64,000 nt of DNA, from assembly GCA_020161615.1 (NCBI GenBank), contig JAIUPD010000001.1:576875-640874 (forward strand). The letters run 5' to 3'. Made by a program: the position numbers and the translations under genes. Shown here piece by piece: positions 45,731 through 53,575 of the stretch. The DNA is from Pseudomonadota bacterium. GTDB lineage: Bacteria; Pseudomonadota; Alphaproteobacteria; Rhodobacterales; Rhodobacteraceae. Numbering within the stretch: the stretch's first letter is position 1; the number at the start of each line of letters is the position of its first letter. A model generated the notes under the pieces. The model made no database searches. It had not been told where the DNA came from and saw nothing but the letters and a program-made list of their open reading frames with translations.

Positions 45731-46732
45731 GTGACCGAAACCCTCGCCGACGCGATCCGCCGCACCATCGACACCAAGACCAAGCCGCTGGGCGCGTTGG
45801 GCCGGATCGAGAGCCTGGCCGAGCAGATCGCCCTCCTGCAGGGGACGATTGCGCCGGTGATGCGGGCCTGCACGCTGACCATCTTCGCCGCCGATCACGG
45901 GATCGCGCTGTCGGGCGTCTCGGCCTTTCCGCAGGTGGTGACCGGACAGATGGTGCTGAACTTCCTCGCCGGCGGCGCGGCGGCCAATGTCTTCGCCCGG
46001 GTCAATGACGTGGCGCTGCAGGTGGTGGATGCGGGCGTCGCGGGCGAGCCGATCGCCCATCCCGCGCTGGTCTCGCGCCGGATCGGCCCGGGCACCGCCA
46101 ATTTCCTCGATGCGCCCGCCATGAGTGCCGCCGAGGCGCAGACCGCACTCGACCACGGCGCCGCGGTGGCCCGGGCGGCGAAGGGCGAGGCGCTGGCCTT
46201 CGGCGAGATGGGCATCGCCAATACCGCCACCGCCGCCGCGCTTGCCCACAAGCTGACCGGCCTGCCGCTGGCCGATCTGGTGGGGCGCGGCACCGGGCTC
46301 GACGACGCCGGGCTTCGCCACAAGCTGTACGTGCTGACCCGCGCCGCCGCGCGGACCGGGGCGCTGACGCCGGCGCAGGCCATGGCCGAATACGGCGGGT
46401 TCGAGATCGTCATGATGGCGGGTGCCATGCTGGAGACGGCGCGGGCCAACCGCGTCGTCATGGTCGATGGATTCATCGCCACCGCGGCGGCGCTGCTGGC
46501 GACCCGGCTGGAGCCCGAGAGCCGCCGCGCCATGGTCTTCTGCCACAAGTCGCACGAAGCCGGGCACCGCGCGCTGCTCGCCGCGCTGGACGCCGATCCG
46601 CTGCTGGAACTCGACATGCGGCTGGGCGAGGGGACAGGGGCGCTGCTGGCCTGGCCGCTGCTGAAGGCGGCGGCGGCGATGATGACCGACATGGCCAGTT
46701 TCGAAGCGGCCGGCGTCTCGAACCGCGACTGA
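45731..46732 (+). CDS. cobT: Nicotinate-nucleotide:dimethylbenzimidazole phosphoribosyltransferase
   Basis: Makes alpha-ribazole phosphate, the lower ligand of cobalamin. The 333-residue protein starts at a GTG (MTETLADAIRRTIDTKTKPL) and shows the family motifs KPLGALGRIESLAEQIALLQ near 17-36, FAADHGIALSGVSAFPQVVT near 56-75, GEMGIANTATAAAL near 157-170 with the catalytic Glu region, and GTGLDDAGLRHK. (In Pseudomonas naming this is CobU.) It is first in a cobT-cobS-cobC-cobU run, one base before cobS. No cobalamin riboswitch fits in the 78 bases upstream. Confidence 0.94.
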   Translation: MTETLADAIRRTIDTKTKPLGALGRIESLAEQIALLQGTIAPVMRACTLTIFAADHGIALSGVSAFPQVVTGQMVLNFLAGGAAANVFARVNDVALQVVDAGVAGEPIAHPALVSRRIGPGTANFLDAPAMSAAEAQTALDHGAAVARAAKGEALAFGEMGIANTATAAALAHKLTGLPLADLVGRGTGLDDAGLRHKLYVLTRAAARTGALTPAQAMAEYGGFEIVMMAGAMLETARANRVVMVDGFIATAAALLATRLEPESRRAMVFCHKSHEAGHRALLAALDADPLLELDMRLGEGTGALLAWPLLKAAAAMMTDMASFEAAGVSNRD

Positions 46733-46733
46733 G

Positions 46734-47456
46734 ATGCGGGGCGCGCGCGCAGCCCTGGCCTTTCTCACCCGCCTGCCCGCGGGGCCGCTCGACAGCGCCG
46801 ATTTCGCGCGCGCGCCGGGCTGGTTCGGGGCTGTCGGGCTGGGGATCGGCGCGCTCTCGGCTGGCGTCTGGTTTCTGGCCTCTTGGCTCTGGGGGCCGGT
46901 GCTGGGGGCACTGGCGGCGGTCACGGCCGGGCTCTTGCTGACGGGCGCGCTGCATGAGGACGGGCTTGCCGACACCTTCGACGGGCTGGGTTCCGGCCGT
47001 CCGGCCGAGCGCGCGCTGGAGATCATGCGCGACAGCCGCATCGGCAGTTTCGGGGCGCTGGCCCTGGGCGTGGTCCTGGCCGCGCGGGTGATGGCACTGG
47101 CGGCGCTGGGGCCTTGGGCCCCGGCCGCGCTGATCGCCGGACAGGGGCTCAGCCGCGGCGGGATGGGGGTGATGCTGCAGAGTGGGCCCTATGTCAGACT
47201 TTCAGGCGCGGGCACCGGGATGACCGGCCAGCAACCCCTGGCGCCGCCGCTGGGCGCCGCTTTGGCCGGCGGCGCGCTGCTGCTCTGGACCGCCGGTTGG
47301 GGGCTGTTGAGTGCGCTCGCGGGTCTTGCTTTGGCACAGCTGGCGATCCGCGCCTGGGCCCGGCGCCGGCTCGGCGGGATCACGGGCGATGTCCTGGGTG
47401 CGGCGCAGGTTCTGGGCGACCTGGGCCTCCTGCTGGGGCTTCTGGCATGGCGCTGA
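46734..47456 (+). CDS. cobS: Adenosylcobinamide-GDP ribazoletransferase
   Basis: Integral membrane enzyme joining AdoCbi-GDP and alpha-ribazole to give adenosylcobalamin (CobV in Pseudomonas naming). The 240 residues begin RGARAALAFLTRLPAGPLDS, with the metal-binding GALHEDGLADTFDGLGSGR near 75-93, followed by RIGSFGALALGVVLAARVMA. There are about six membrane helices. Short spacing to cobT (1 base) and overlap with the downstream phosphatase (10 bases) imply one transcript with coupled translation. Confidence 0.94.
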   Translation: MRGARAALAFLTRLPAGPLDSADFARAPGWFGAVGLGIGALSAGVWFLASWLWGPVLGALAAVTAGLLLTGALHEDGLADTFDGLGSGRPAERALEIMRDSRIGSFGALALGVVLAARVMALAALGPWAPAALIAGQGLSRGGMGVMLQSGPYVRLSGAGTGMTGQQPLAPPLGAALAGGALLLWTAGWGLLSALAGLALAQLAIRAWARRRLGGITGDVLGAAQVLGDLGLLLGLLAWR

Positions 47457-47968
47457 TCCTTCTGCGCCATACGCGCCCGGCGGTGGCCGAGGGCACCTGT
47501 TATGGCCGCACCGATCTTGACCTCGCGCCGGAATTTGCCGGTGATGCGCGGAGGATCGCTTCGGAACTTCCTGATTTCACGCGCATCCTTTCCTCCCCCC
47601 TCTCGCGCTGCCACCGCCTCGCCCAGGCCATCAGCGCGGCCCGCGACCTGCCGGTCACGGTCGACCCGAGGCTGACCGAAATGGATTTCGGCCGCTGGGA
47701 AACCTGCCCCTGGGCCGAGATCCCGCGCGCCGAGATCGACGCCTGGCGCGACGATTTCCTGCACGCTCGTCCGCATGGCGGTGAGAGCGTTCAGGATCTT
47801 TACACCCGCGTCCGCGAGGCGCTGGCCGAGGCGGCGCAGGGCCCGGTCCCCGCGCTGATCGTCACCCATGCCGGGGTGATCAAGGCGGCGCTGGCGGCCC
47901 AGCGCGCGCCCGAGGCCTGGCGGGCGGAAACCACCTTCGGCACCTGGCGGAGGATCGACTGGCGATGA
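47447..47968 (+). CDS. cobC: Histidine phosphatase, probable alpha-ribazole phosphatase
   Basis: The 173-residue phosphoglycerate-mutase-fold protein has the phosphoacceptor His8 in ILLRHTRPA (RHT instead of the common RHG), the SPLSRCHRLAQAI segment near 48-60, Glu in TEMDFGRWE near 78, and the second catalytic His in VTHAGVIKA near 142. Its place between cobS and cobU, with a 10-base overlap with cobS, argues that it dephosphorylates alpha-ribazole phosphate. The start at 47447 is the first ATG with a plausible N-terminal strand; the longer frame lies inside cobS. Confidence 0.87.
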   Translation: MALILLRHTRPAVAEGTCYGRTDLDLAPEFAGDARRIASELPDFTRILSSPLSRCHRLAQAISAARDLPVTVDPRLTEMDFGRWETCPWAEIPRAEIDAWRDDFLHARPHGGESVQDLYTRVREALAEAAQGPVPALIVTHAGVIKAALAAQRAPEAWRAETTFGTWRRIDWR

Positions 47969-48492
47969 GCGTGACCCTGATCCTCGGCGGCGCCCGCTCG
48001 GGCAAAAGCGCGCTGGCTGAACGTCTGGCATTATTGTCAACCAAGGATGCCCCGGTCTATCTCGCCACTGCTCAGGCCTGGGATGACGAGATGCGTGCGC
48101 GCATCGCGCTGCACCGCGTGCAGCGCGACGGGCAAGGCTGGCTGACGCGGGAAGAGCCGCTGAACCTCGCCGCATCATTGTCTGACATTAAAGATCAGAC
48201 TGTTCTGGTTGATTGTCTGACATTGTGGCTGACCAATCACCTGCTGGCCGAGCATGATCTCGCCGCCGAAACCGAAATCCTGCTCGCCGCCCTGGCCGGC
48301 CGCCGCGCGCCGACCCTTCTGGTCAGCAATGAAGTGGGCCTCGGCATCGTTCCCGACAACGCGCTCGCCCGCCGGTTCCGTGACGAAGCCGGGCGCCTCA
48401 ACCAGCGGGTTGCCGCCCTCGCCGATACCGTGGTCTTCACTGCCGCTGGATTGCCGTTGGTCCTGAAAGGGGCGCTGCCGCCCGGCGCTTGA
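47965..48492 (+). CDS. cobU: Adenosylcobinamide kinase / adenosylcobinamide-phosphate guanylyltransferase
   Basis: Phosphorylates and then guanylylates adenosylcobinamide (CobP in Pseudomonas naming). The 175 residues have a P-loop GGARSGKS at 8-15, YLATAQAWDDEMRARI near 31, HRVQRDGQGWLTREEPL with the guanylylated His region near 50, DCLTLWLTN near 83-91, and VSNEVGLGIVPDN near 114. It overlaps cobC by 4 bases (ATGA). A stretch at about 48028-48240 is much lower in GC than the rest of the operon and contains a 13-base direct repeat. Confidence 0.95.
   Translation: MSVTLILGGARSGKSALAERLALLSTKDAPVYLATAQAWDDEMRARIALHRVQRDGQGWLTREEPLNLAASLSDIKDQTVLVDCLTLWLTNHLLAEHDLAAETEILLAALAGRRAPTLLVSNEVGLGIVPDNALARRFRDEAGRLNQRVAALADTVVFTAAGLPLVLKGALPPGA
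48177..48224 (+). repeat. 13-bp direct repeat in a low-GC patch of cobU
   Basis: ATTGTCTGACATT occurs at 48177-48189 and again at 48212-48224 (35-base period). Between them GTCTGA and TCAGAC form an inverted repeat. The sequence encodes SLSDIK and DCLTLW, so the protein is normal, but codon choice there is unlike the neighbouring GC-rich genes. Confidence 0.7.
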
Positions 48493-48537
48493 ACCCGCCC
48501 CCTTGGCGCGCGTCGCGCGCCGGCATAGCCTCGCCCC

Positions 48538-49401
48538 ATGCAGCCCGATCAGATCGACACGTTCCTCGACCTCTGCGAGACGCGCAGCTTCCACCGGTCG
48601 GCCGAGCGGCTTGGGGTCACGCAATCGACCGTCTCGGGGCGGATCGCGGCGCTGGAACGCGCGTTGGGCGTCACGCTGCTCCGGCGGTCCCGGGCCGGGT
48701 GCGAGCTGACCACCGAGGGCCTCAGGTTCGAGCCCCATGCCCGGGCGCTGCGTCACGCCATGGTCGAGGCCCGGGCTGCGGCGCGGGGCGCGGGCGGGCG
48801 GGCCATGACCATCCGGCTGGGGCTGCAGAACGATCTCGCCGCCGAGGATCCGGCGCGCTGGGTGGCCCGGGTGCAGGCCCTGCTGCCCGAGGCCGCGCTC
48901 TATATCGAGGCCGATTATTCGGCGCAGATGTGCCGCGACGTGCTGGGCGGCGGCCTCGATCTGGCGCTGATCTTCACCCCCCACCCCTCGCCCGACATCC
49001 ACTTCGAATCGCTGGGCGAGCTGACCTACCGCATGGTGGCGCCGCCCGGACAGGGGCTGGAGGCGCTGGCGGCAGTCACGCCCGAACGCTACGTGCTGGC
49101 CAATCTCTCGCCCGCCTTCTCACGCACCCATGACGCGCTCTTGCCGGGCCTCGCCTTTCCGGTGCTCGCCGCCGGGCAAGGGGCGACGGTGCGCGGCATG
49201 ATCCTGTCCCTGGGCGTCGCGGGGTATCAGGAGGAGCGTGCCGCCGAGCGGCTGATCCTGGCGGGGCAGGTCGTCGCGGTCGAGGGCGCGCCGCGCTTGA
49301 CGCAGCCGATCTTCGCCGCGATCCATTACCGTAACCGACACCGGCCCGTCTGGCGCAAGCTGATGGCCGCCATGCGTCTTAACCTAGGGAGTCCCGGATG
49401 A
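48538..49401 (+). CDS. LysR family transcriptional regulator
   Basis: The 287-residue protein has the LysR winged helix at residues 1-60 (QIDTFLDLCETRSFHRSAER, then LGVTQSTVSGRIAALERALG) and a periplasmic-binding-like effector domain from about 90. The effector is unknown. It overlaps the downstream esterase gene by 4 bases (ATGA), so regulator and esterase are translated together. That arrangement differs from the usual divergent LysR layout, so the esterase may be an autoregulated part of the same unit. It follows cobU by 45 bases. Confidence 0.92.
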   Translation: MQPDQIDTFLDLCETRSFHRSAERLGVTQSTVSGRIAALERALGVTLLRRSRAGCELTTEGLRFEPHARALRHAMVEARAAARGAGGRAMTIRLGLQNDLAAEDPARWVARVQALLPEAALYIEADYSAQMCRDVLGGGLDLALIFTPHPSPDIHFESLGELTYRMVAPPGQGLEALAAVTPERYVLANLSPAFSRTHDALLPGLAFPVLAAGQGATVRGMILSLGVAGYQEERAAERLILAGQVVAVEGAPRLTQPIFAAIHYRNRHRPVWRKLMAAMRLNLGSPG

Positions 49402-50306
49402 CTGACACGATAACCGATTACAGCTGGCTTCCGGCCGATATCCGCGCCTTCATCGACCGGACGCTTGCGGCCTATCCTGCCGATGCGGTCAACTTCTCCA
49501 TCGCGCAGCAGCGGGCCTTCTATGACCAGCTCTGCCGCGATTTCGACCAGCCGCATCCGCCGGGCCTGAAAGCCACGGACGAGACCATCGCCGGCGTTCC
49601 CTGCCGCTGCTACGTGCCGACCAGGCCGCTGACGGGGATCACTGGGATCTATTTCCACGGCGGCGGTTTCGTGGTGGGAGGCCTGGAAAGCCATGATGCC
49701 ATCGTCGCCGAACTGGCCGAGCAGGCGGGGCTGACCATGATCGCCGTCGATTACCGCCTGGTGCCCGAACATCCCCATCCCGCCGCCTATGACGATTGCG
49801 CGGCGGTGGTCGACGCGGTGCCGGGGCCGAAGGTCGTGGTGGGCGACAGCGCGGGCGGGACGCTCGCGGCCTCGATCAGCGCCACGCGGGGCGATATCGT
49901 CGGGCAGGTGCTGATCTATCCGGGGCTGGGCGGCGGGCCGGACATGCCCAGCTTCACCCGCCATGCCAAGGCGCCGATGCTGACGGCCGAGGAATGCCTT
50001 TACTACGAGAAGATCCGCTATGGCGGGGCCGAGCCGCCCCAGGGCGATGTGACCGCCCGGCCGCTTGATGCCGAAAGCTATGGCGACCTGCCGCCCACCG
50101 CGATCTTCACCGCCGAGGCCGATCCCATCGCCTCGGGCGGGGTCGAATACGCGGCGCGGCTGGCCGAGGAGGGGGTGCCCGTCTCGCTGACCGAGGAGCC
50201 GGGCATGGTCCATGGCTACCTGCGCGCGCGCCACATGGCGAAGGGTGCGCGAGAGTCGTTCGACCGGATCGCCGAGGCGCTGCGGGATCTGGCGCGAAAC
50301 GCCTGA
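49398..50306 (+). CDS. Alpha/beta hydrolase of the hormone-sensitive-lipase family
   Basis: The 302-residue esterase has the oxyanion motif HGGG at 87-90 (YFHGGGFVVGG), the nucleophile elbow GDSAGG with Ser151, and a late Asp and His (AEADPIASGG and PGMVHGYL) completing the triad. HSL-type enzymes hydrolyse short acyl esters or related small substrates. It is coupled to the LysR gene upstream, which probably controls it. A bidirectional terminator follows. Confidence 0.9.
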   Translation: MTDTITDYSWLPADIRAFIDRTLAAYPADAVNFSIAQQRAFYDQLCRDFDQPHPPGLKATDETIAGVPCRCYVPTRPLTGITGIYFHGGGFVVGGLESHDAIVAELAEQAGLTMIAVDYRLVPEHPHPAAYDDCAAVVDAVPGPKVVVGDSAGGTLAASISATRGDIVGQVLIYPGLGGGPDMPSFTRHAKAPMLTAEECLYYEKIRYGGAEPPQGDVTARPLDAESYGDLPPTAIFTAEADPIASGGVEYAARLAEEGVPVSLTEEPGMVHGYLRARHMAKGARESFDRIAEALRDLARNA

Positions 50307-50315
50307 GGAGGCACG

Positions 50316-50342
50316 AAAAAGGGCCCCCGCGGGGGCCCTTTG
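50316..50342. terminator. Bidirectional terminator after the HSL esterase gene
   Basis: AAAGGGCCCCC (50318-50328) pairs with GGGGGCCCTTT (50331-50341); A and T runs lie on each side. It serves the esterase gene and the convergent lipoprotein gene. Confidence 0.87.
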
Positions 50343-50366
50343 ATTGTCCGGTCAGGGGCAGCCCGC

Positions 50367-50933
50367 TCAGTAGCGCACGACCGTCTCGAAGGTCTCGGGC
50401 AGCGTCAGGTCGGGGTCCAGCATGTCCACCAGGTTGAAGCTGAACGAGGCCGAGCGGCCATCTTCGGCGATGGTGCCGTTGCTGGAGACGACTTCGGCGC
50501 CGGCGATGCGGATGGTGAAGGTATGGCCCTCCAGCATCGGGCGCATCATCGCCGCGGCCTGCGGATCGGCGCGCATCTCTTCGGTCTGGGCGCCCATGTC
50601 GCCCAGCGGGAAGGTTACGCGCACGGTGCCGTCGCCCAGATCCTCGGCGGTGGGGGTCGGCTGGCCGGGCTCGCTCTCGAAGACCTCGGCGAAGCTGCCC
50701 TCGGTGCGGACATCGCAGCGCGCTTCGGTTTCGGTGGTGGTCAGCGTGCCGCCTTCCTCGGCCGGGCAGAAGGCCTCGCCCCCGCCCATCATGTCCAGCA
50801 TCTGCCGCTGCACGATCATGTGGCCGGTGACGGTCGCATGGTCGGCGCCGTCGATGGTGGCGGTCATGTCGACGTCGATACAGCCCGACAGGGCCAGGGC
50901 GCCAGCCAGGGCAGCGGCATGAATGAGACGCAT
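50367..50933 (-). CDS. Lipoprotein of unknown function (LppM-like)
   Basis: The 188-residue protein has a lipoprotein signal (LAGALALSGC, lipidated Cys18). The mature domain has DVDMTATIDGADHATVTGHM at its start and RVTFPLGDM and FSFNLVDMLDPD later. The pattern resembles LppM-type lipoproteins, but I am not certain. It contains two further cysteines (residues 56 and 73 or so). The gene is monocistronic, between a terminator and the sulfur operon. Confidence 0.7.
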   Translation of the reverse strand: MRLIHAAALAGALALSGCIDVDMTATIDGADHATVTGHMIVQRQMLDMMGGGEAFCPAEEGGTLTTTETEARCDVRTEGSFAEVFESEPGQPTPTAEDLGDGTVRVTFPLGDMGAQTEEMRADPQAAAMMRPMLEGHTFTIRIAGAEVVSSNGTIAEDGRSASFSFNLVDMLDPDLTLPETFETVVRY

Positions 50934-51046
50934 GGAATTCTCTCCTTGAGAAATGATTTCGCGAAAGAATATCCGGGCGAAAGGCGCAGGGCCAGCCTCT
51001 TTGCTGGCCTTGCGCGGGGGCTTGCCATCACAGCTTGGTCAGGCGC

Positions 51047-51208
51047 TCAATTGGCCGTGCAATGCGCGCCCGACGGGGCCGCGCCCGATCCCAGGGCGAT
51101 GGCCGCGGGGAAGCGGAAGGGTTCGGGCAGGCCGGTGGCGGCCGCGTCCCAGACCACGAGGGTGGCGATGGCGGCGATGGCCAGCAGTGCGACGCGGGGG
51201 CGGGTCAT
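51047..51208 (-). CDS. 53-residue membrane peptide coupled to yeeE
   Basis: A small ORF below usual gene-calling limits. Its ATG (51208-51206) overlaps the stop of the YeeE/YedE gene as ATGA, which strongly suggests translational coupling. The product has one hydrophobic helix near the N-terminus (VALLAIAAIATLVVW, residues 6-20) and a short soluble tail ending GAHCTAN with a single Cys50. I do not recognise a family. Given its position it may be an accessory part of the thiosulfate/sulfur transport system. Confidence 0.62.
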   Translation of the reverse strand: MTRPRVALLAIAAIATLVVWDAAATGLPEPFRFPAAIALGSGAAPSGAHCTAN

Positions 51209-52320
51209 GCGGCCACTCCCTGACGGCGGGCGGGGATCAGCACGAAAGGCCTCAGCTTCAGCCCCAGCGCCGAGCCCGCGAAGGCGGCCGCGAACCAGAC
51301 CCAGCCATGGGCCGAGCCGGTCGAGATGCCGCTGAAGAAAGCGCCGACGTTGCAGCCAAAGGCCATGCGGCTGGAATAGCCCAGCACCAGGCCCGCGATC
51401 AGGACCAGCAGCCAGCCCAGCGGGGCAAGGGGGGCCGGCGGGGCGCCCGGATCGCGCTTGCCGCGCATCACCAGGAACGCGCCGAGGATCAGGCCGATAT
51501 CGGTCAGCGAGGTGACATCGGTCAGGATCGACTGATCGAGCCGCGCGGCATTGACCGGATTGGCCCAGAAGCCCGTCGCGCTGAGATCGGCACCGAACGC
51601 CGTCGCCAGTTTCGCGCCCCAGAGGCCCAGGCCATAGACGATGCCCCAGGGTTGGCCCGCCACCACGAGGTTGAGGACGGCAAGGCTCGCCAGCAGCGCG
51701 GCCGCTACGAAAAGCCGCGCGGGCGGACGGCGCTTGCCGGGGGCGGCGCGCCAGATCAGAAAGCCCGCGACCACCGCAAGGCCTGCCAGCGTCAGCCAGA
51801 GGCCGCCGTTCGGACCGGCCACGGATTGCGCCGAGATCAGCGGCAATTGCCCCAGCGAGGCCCAGAAACCCGCGTTCAGCGTGCCGAGGAAGGCGCCGCC
51901 GACGAAGCCCACCAGCGCCACGGCGCCGATGGTGTTGCCCGATCCCGCGTTGACCAACGTGCCCGAGCCGCAGCCCATGACGACCTGCATCGCCGCGCCG
52001 AAGATGAAGGCGCCCAGGATCATGCCGGTCCCGATCGGCGCCTGTGCGGGAGCCAGTTCCAGCGGGTTCGCGGCCAAGAGCGGGAAGGCTGCGGCGGCGA
52101 CTAGCGCGATCGCGAGGAGCTGCGCCAGCAGCCCCCGTGCGTCACGCTCGACGATCATCAGCCGCCAGGGACCGGCGAAGCCGAAGCGCAGCCCCTCCAG
52201 CACCAGGCCGTAGCCGATGCCGATGGCCACCAGGATCCCGGCCTGCGGCCCCGCCGCCAGCGCGACGGCGAGGACCACGGCCAATCCCAGGGCGCCGAGG
52301 CCCAGACGTCTGAGGATCAT
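51205..52320 (-). CDS. YeeE/YedE family sulfur transporter
   Basis: The 371-residue membrane protein has about ten helices and the conserved Cys-containing loops of the family: MILGAFIFGAAMQVVMGCGS near 98-117 and SSRMAFGCNVGAFFSGISTG near 325-344. In characterised members (TsuA) such Cys residues pass thiosulfate across the membrane. The start overlaps the upstream rhodanese stop as TAATG, and the stop overlaps a 53-residue ORF as ATGA. The three genes form a tight operon for uptake and handling of reduced sulfur. Confidence 0.9.
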   Translation of the reverse strand: MILRRLGLGALGLAVVLAVALAAGPQAGILVAIGIGYGLVLEGLRFGFAGPWRLMIVERDARGLLAQLLAIALVAAAAFPLLAANPLELAPAQAPIGTGMILGAFIFGAAMQVVMGCGSGTLVNAGSGNTIGAVALVGFVGGAFLGTLNAGFWASLGQLPLISAQSVAGPNGGLWLTLAGLAVVAGFLIWRAAPGKRRPPARLFVAAALLASLAVLNLVVAGQPWGIVYGLGLWGAKLATAFGADLSATGFWANPVNAARLDQSILTDVTSLTDIGLILGAFLVMRGKRDPGAPPAPLAPLGWLLVLIAGLVLGYSSRMAFGCNVGAFFSGISTGSAHGWVWFAAAFAGSALGLKLRPFVLIPARRQGVAA

Positions 52321-53264
52321 TAGAAGAGGCTCCCGACCCAGTTGGTGGCCGCGCGCCAGGCGTATTGCAGGCGGTTCGGCGCGTTGTCGAGCGGCTGCGA
52401 GCCGTCGGCGGCGTATTCGGCCATGCTCTCGGCATAGAGGCGCACGTCGTCATAGCCCGCGACCTCGCTCAGCGCGAACCAGTTGATCGCCGCCCAATGG
52501 CCGGTGTTGCAGAAGCTCACCGCCGTGGTGCCGCCGGTATAGCCCGCCTCGGCGGCAGCGGCGCGGATCGCCTCGGCGCCGACCAGGCGGGTGCCGTCGA
52601 AGAACGCGGAATATTCCAGGTTGTCGGCGCCCTGGATCGTCCCGGGCGAGGCCACGGACCAGGTGAGGCCGTCGAAGAAATCGGCCGGGCGGGCGTCAAT
52701 CAGCTCCGCGCTGCCATCGGCGACCATGGCGGTGACCTCGGCGGTGGTAGCGCGCCATTGGTCGGTCCATTCGCCCTGATAGTCGGACGGGAAGAACGAG
52801 GCATCGGCGGTCTCGACCGGCAGGCCGGCTTCGGTCCAGGCGGCGAGGCCGCCGTTCAGCAGGGCCAGATCCTCGATCCCCATCGAGCGCAGGGTCCAGT
52901 AGACGCGGGCGGCCGCGCCCATGTCGGTGGCGTCGCGGCCCGCATGGACCACGACGACCGGCGTGTCGGTGTCGATGCCGAGTTCCTGCACCACGGTGGT
53001 CAGATGCGGCAGGTCGCGCAGCGCGCCGGGATTCGGCATGTCCGAGCGCCAGGACGCATAGGGCGACCAGCCCGAGCCGGGGATATGGCCCTGGGAATAT
53101 TCGCCGGTGATCTGCACGACGCGGATATCCTCGCCGTATTGGTCAAGGAGGGCGCTGAGTTCGGCGGGTTCCAGCAGCGGCGACCAGCCTTCGGGCGTGG
53201 CGGCGGCGGCGAGGGGCGACAGGCTGACCGCGAGGGCGGTCGCGATGGCAAGGGAACGGGTCAT
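52320..53264 (-). CDS. Periplasmic rhodanese (sulfurtransferase)
   Basis: The 314-residue protein has a signal peptide (SLAIATALAVSLSPLAAAA) and two rhodanese modules. The first (about 30-150, with VVVVHAGRDATDMGA) lacks a Cys in the active loop and is probably structural. The second has the active Cys252 in SFCNTGHWAA. Such proteins transfer sulfane sulfur from thiosulfate. Its overlap with the YeeE/YedE gene indicates that it supplies or receives sulfur from that transporter. The start at 53264 is set by the signal peptide. Confidence 0.9.
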   Translation of the reverse strand: MTRSLAIATALAVSLSPLAAAATPEGWSPLLEPAELSALLDQYGEDIRVVQITGEYSQGHIPGSGWSPYASWRSDMPNPGALRDLPHLTTVVQELGIDTDTPVVVVHAGRDATDMGAAARVYWTLRSMGIEDLALLNGGLAAWTEAGLPVETADASFFPSDYQGEWTDQWRATTAEVTAMVADGSAELIDARPADFFDGLTWSVASPGTIQGADNLEYSAFFDGTRLVGAEAIRAAAAEAGYTGGTTAVSFCNTGHWAAINWFALSEVAGYDDVRLYAESMAEYAADGSQPLDNAPNRLQYAWRAATNWVGSLF

Positions 53265-53575
53265 GGCGGGGTCTCCGGCACTGAGGGCGGGGGTCATGAC
53301 CGGCGATCTGGCGGCTTTGGGCCGGGCTGACAAGGCTCGCGCGCCCGGGCGGGTCCGCGCGCGCGAGGCGGGTATTCCGAATGGGGCGGAAGGGGCGGAA
53401 CGCATGTTCGCGAAAAGCGCGTCCAGGGGGAAATCTGTCGCGCTTCGGCCGCATCGGGCGCGGTGTCGGGTCTTATTTCATCCGCGAAGCGCCCCGGGGC
53501 GGGAAATATTTCCCGGTCGGGGCGCGGAGGGTGGGCGGTTCCGAGGCCCGGGGGCTTCGGAACTGCCCACCCTGG
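53265..53575. other. Intergenic region with nested palindromes (sulfur operon / capsule)
   Basis: 311 bases between the rhodanese start and the kpsE-like stop. It holds GCGCCCCG (53489-53496) / CGGGGCGC (53518-53525) enclosing a 14-bp perfect palindrome GGGAAATATTTCCC (53501-53514), and a 20-bp stem with two G-U pairs at 53529-53572. The 53265-53488 part must include the promoter of the minus-strand sulfur operon; I could not assign a -35/-10 pair. No small ORF is supported. Confidence 0.5.
53529..53572. terminator. Hairpin downstream of kpsE-like gene
   Basis: A 20-bp stem (53529-53548 / 53553-53572) begins GGGTGGGC and has loop CGGG. On the + strand both non-Watson-Crick positions are G-U pairs; on the minus strand they are A-C mismatches, so it folds better as plus-strand RNA. 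Its place 3 bases past the kpsE-like stop nevertheless suggests a minus-strand terminator. Confidence 0.55.

Noticed and set aside
48538-50306. LysR plus esterase as a quorum-quenching or antibiotic island
   Set aside because: No flanking mobility genes or matching GC shift. An HSL-type esterase is too general to support such a claim.
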